Shown piece after piece: positions 62,685 through 64,000 of a stretch of 64,000 nucleotides of DNA; the first letter of the stretch is position 1; each line of letters opens with the position of its first letter. This DNA is from Channallabes apus (taxonomy: Eukaryota; Chordata; Actinopteri; Siluriformes; Clariidae). The position numbers were made by a program, and so were the translations under genes. The notes under the pieces are model-generated. The model was not told the origin of the DNA. It was given only the letters and a program-made list of their open reading frames with translations, and ran no database searches. Where the stretch lies: positions 42,298,256 to 42,362,255 of the forward strand of contig CM060108.1 of NCBI GenBank assembly GCA_030522415.1, written 5' to 3'.

Positions 62685-63028
62685 ATAGCGGTACATCGGC
62701 ATATGAATTTAATCCCATTGGGAGTCGAGTCCTTGGGGAGAAATTCCGTATTGAGAAACGCATTTTCCCATAAAATATTACCAATATTACCAATTTCCAA
62801 TACTGTAAACATATTTCTTTTTACATATAAAAACAATTACAACATTTAGAAAAAGATGTAAATGAAATATGAAATTAACAGACATTAAACCTCACTTAAC
62901 CTGGTTCCACTTGGATCCAGCTGCTTCAAAAACATGAAAAAAAAAAATGAAAGCGGCTCTTTTTTCTTCTTCCTACCATCCTTGCTAACATTCTTGGGTC
63001 TTCACTAAATCTTGCACAAAATGTATAT

Positions 63029-63688
63029 TAGGGCCGGGACTTTAACACGTTAATTTAGATTAATTAATTACACAAAAATAACGCGTTTAATTTTTTAACG
63101 CATTTTAATCGCACTTGTTTCTGCACCGCGGAACGTTTCTCACTGGATGAGTTCCGGCGGACCGATTATACTGGAGCACCAACTAGCTTTCAGACAAAAA
63201 CAAGCCACAGTGAACATGGACAAAGAAGCTGATGAGACGCTTTGGTTGGCCCTGTGGTTGGGAAATGTTGTTATAAAAAACGAATGGATGGAAGCGTCAG
63301 GTTTAATAGTCAGGGTTTCCAATGTTCTGAATGTACTTGAAAGTATTGTGTTTTACTTAAGAAAAACAGTTTACAGAAGGTCTACCTACCTATAGGGTAC
63401 CTGAGTTTCTGAAATGTAGGCGACTATATTTCTAAATATTCTATTGCTACACTTGATGGCAATATTGCACTGGTCTGTTGGACTTGGTTGAACAAAAATA
63501 AACGATATTTTGTTGCTTAAGCTTATGTATTCAGTCATTATTCAATGGTATACTAAAAATCCATATGAAAAAACTTACTTCTCACTGTTCTCAGGTCAAA
63601 TATTTATATGCGATTAAAATGCGATTAATTTCGATTAATTACTTACAAAGCCTCTAATTAATTAGATTTTTTTTATCGAGTCCCGGCC

Positions 63689-63692
<4 letters not shown>
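63029..63692. mobile_element. Non-autonomous DNA element with TAGGGCCGGGACT termini
   Basis: The left end reads TAGGGCCGGGACTTTAACAC and the right end, read inward, TAGGGCCGGGACTCGATAAA: a 13 bp perfect terminal inverted repeat. Subterminal words ATTAATTA and GCGATTAA occur on both sides. It spans 664 bp. The frame at 63147-63395 inside it (MSSGGPIILEHQLAFRQKQA) may be a degraded coding remnant, but I cannot assign it. hAT affinity is likely; the AT-rich flanks obscure the target duplication. Confidence 0.78.

Positions 63693-63694
<2 letters not shown>

Positions 63695-63749
<55 letters not shown>
63695..63749. repeat. (AT)n microsatellite
   Basis: About 27 AT units directly adjoining the right terminus of the element. 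Confidence 0.95.
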
Positions 63750-63755
<6 letters not shown>

Positions 63756-64000
63756 TCACTTCACAAGTGCAAACAAGTTAACAAGTTATAAACGGATACA
63801 CGCGACCGCTCCACTGTACAAATGTTACGTGACTAGCAAGACGACTGCTAAAATACGCCAAAATTCAAGAAGCAAGAAACAATTCACAACAGCTTCGACT
63901 CGATTTTTAAGTGATTTAAAGTTTAATACTCAAACAGTCGAAGAATTATATCTATTATCTTCTTCTTTTTTTCACCAGCTTGCTAACATCACGTGACCTC

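Larger units (their letters stand above)
62685..63825. mobile_element. Outer DNA element with nested insertion
   Basis: The left end is near GTACATCGGCATATGAATTT and the right end near CGACCGCTCCACTGTAC. The left end resembles the CAGTGGAACCTTAGCATACAG terminus at 39305, and the right end read inward starts GTACAGTGGAGCGG. The element at 63029-63692 and the adjoining (AT)n tract lie inside it. Boundaries are approximate. Confidence 0.5.
51809..64000 (-). other. znf521: Partial znf521 intron upstream of the first-finger exon
   Basis: Everything to the right of the acceptor next to 51808 is intronic if the gene has the usual short upstream coding exon. That exon should start with the basic N-terminal motif that recruits NuRD. 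I looked for a short basic coding stretch followed by a phase-1 donor on the minus strand and did not find one, so it probably lies beyond 64000. The interval holds Tc1 relics, a nested DNA-transposon cluster near the right end and simple repeats. Confidence 0.65.

Overview
The window is vertebrate genomic DNA, almost certainly from a ray-finned fish. It holds part of one protein-coding gene on the minus strand, surrounded by a very large amount of intronic sequence. The fish assignment rests on the repeats: several Tc1/mariner lineages, hAT-type elements, DANA/V-SINE-like tRNA-derived SINEs and abundant long (GT)n tracts. The species cannot be named from the sequence.

The gene is znf521, recognised rather than its paralogue znf423. 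The translated large exon carries znf521-type linkers, such as the serine-rich [20 protein letters not shown] segment, the GRRKRAAQ segment and LPYGLCASC near the end. Three coding exons are visible, all on the minus strand and joined in consistent phase: 51617-51808 (first zinc finger), 8939-12408 (about 26 fingers) and 8576-8660 (one finger). Every junction has GT/AG signals and matching phase (1, 1, 0, then 1 at the last donor). The short initiator exon or exons lie above position 64000 and the last three fingers lie below position 1, or at least I could not find either in the window. The intron layout is a partial intron 51809-64000, a 39.2 kb intron 12409-51616, a 278 bp intron 8661-8938 and a partial intron 1-8575.

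The introns are packed with mobile-element debris. The best preserved is a 1624 bp Tc1-family element at 31514-33137 with long inverted repeats, TA target sites and a transposase broken by one frameshift. There are deletion derivatives of a second Tc1 lineage (24717-25170, 39694-40246, and an older one at 38683-39000), more decayed Tc1 copies (16466-17390, 53960-54215, 57735-58600) and two mariner relics (30995-31149, 45215-45765). hAT-type elements include one at 19385-19849 with an exact 8 bp target duplication and one at 6507-7523 that keeps a decayed BED zinc finger. tRNA-derived SINEs occur at 21365-21700, 42012-42343, 49770-50173 and 50802-50960.

The rest is simple repeats and single-copy sequence. 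A few single-copy blocks (about 33400-33620, 48060-48245, 51190-51530, 4690-5300) look like candidate conserved regulatory elements, as expected in introns of a developmental zinc-finger gene. That is inference and needs alignment. I found no second gene, RNA gene, CRISPR array or novel multi-gene system.
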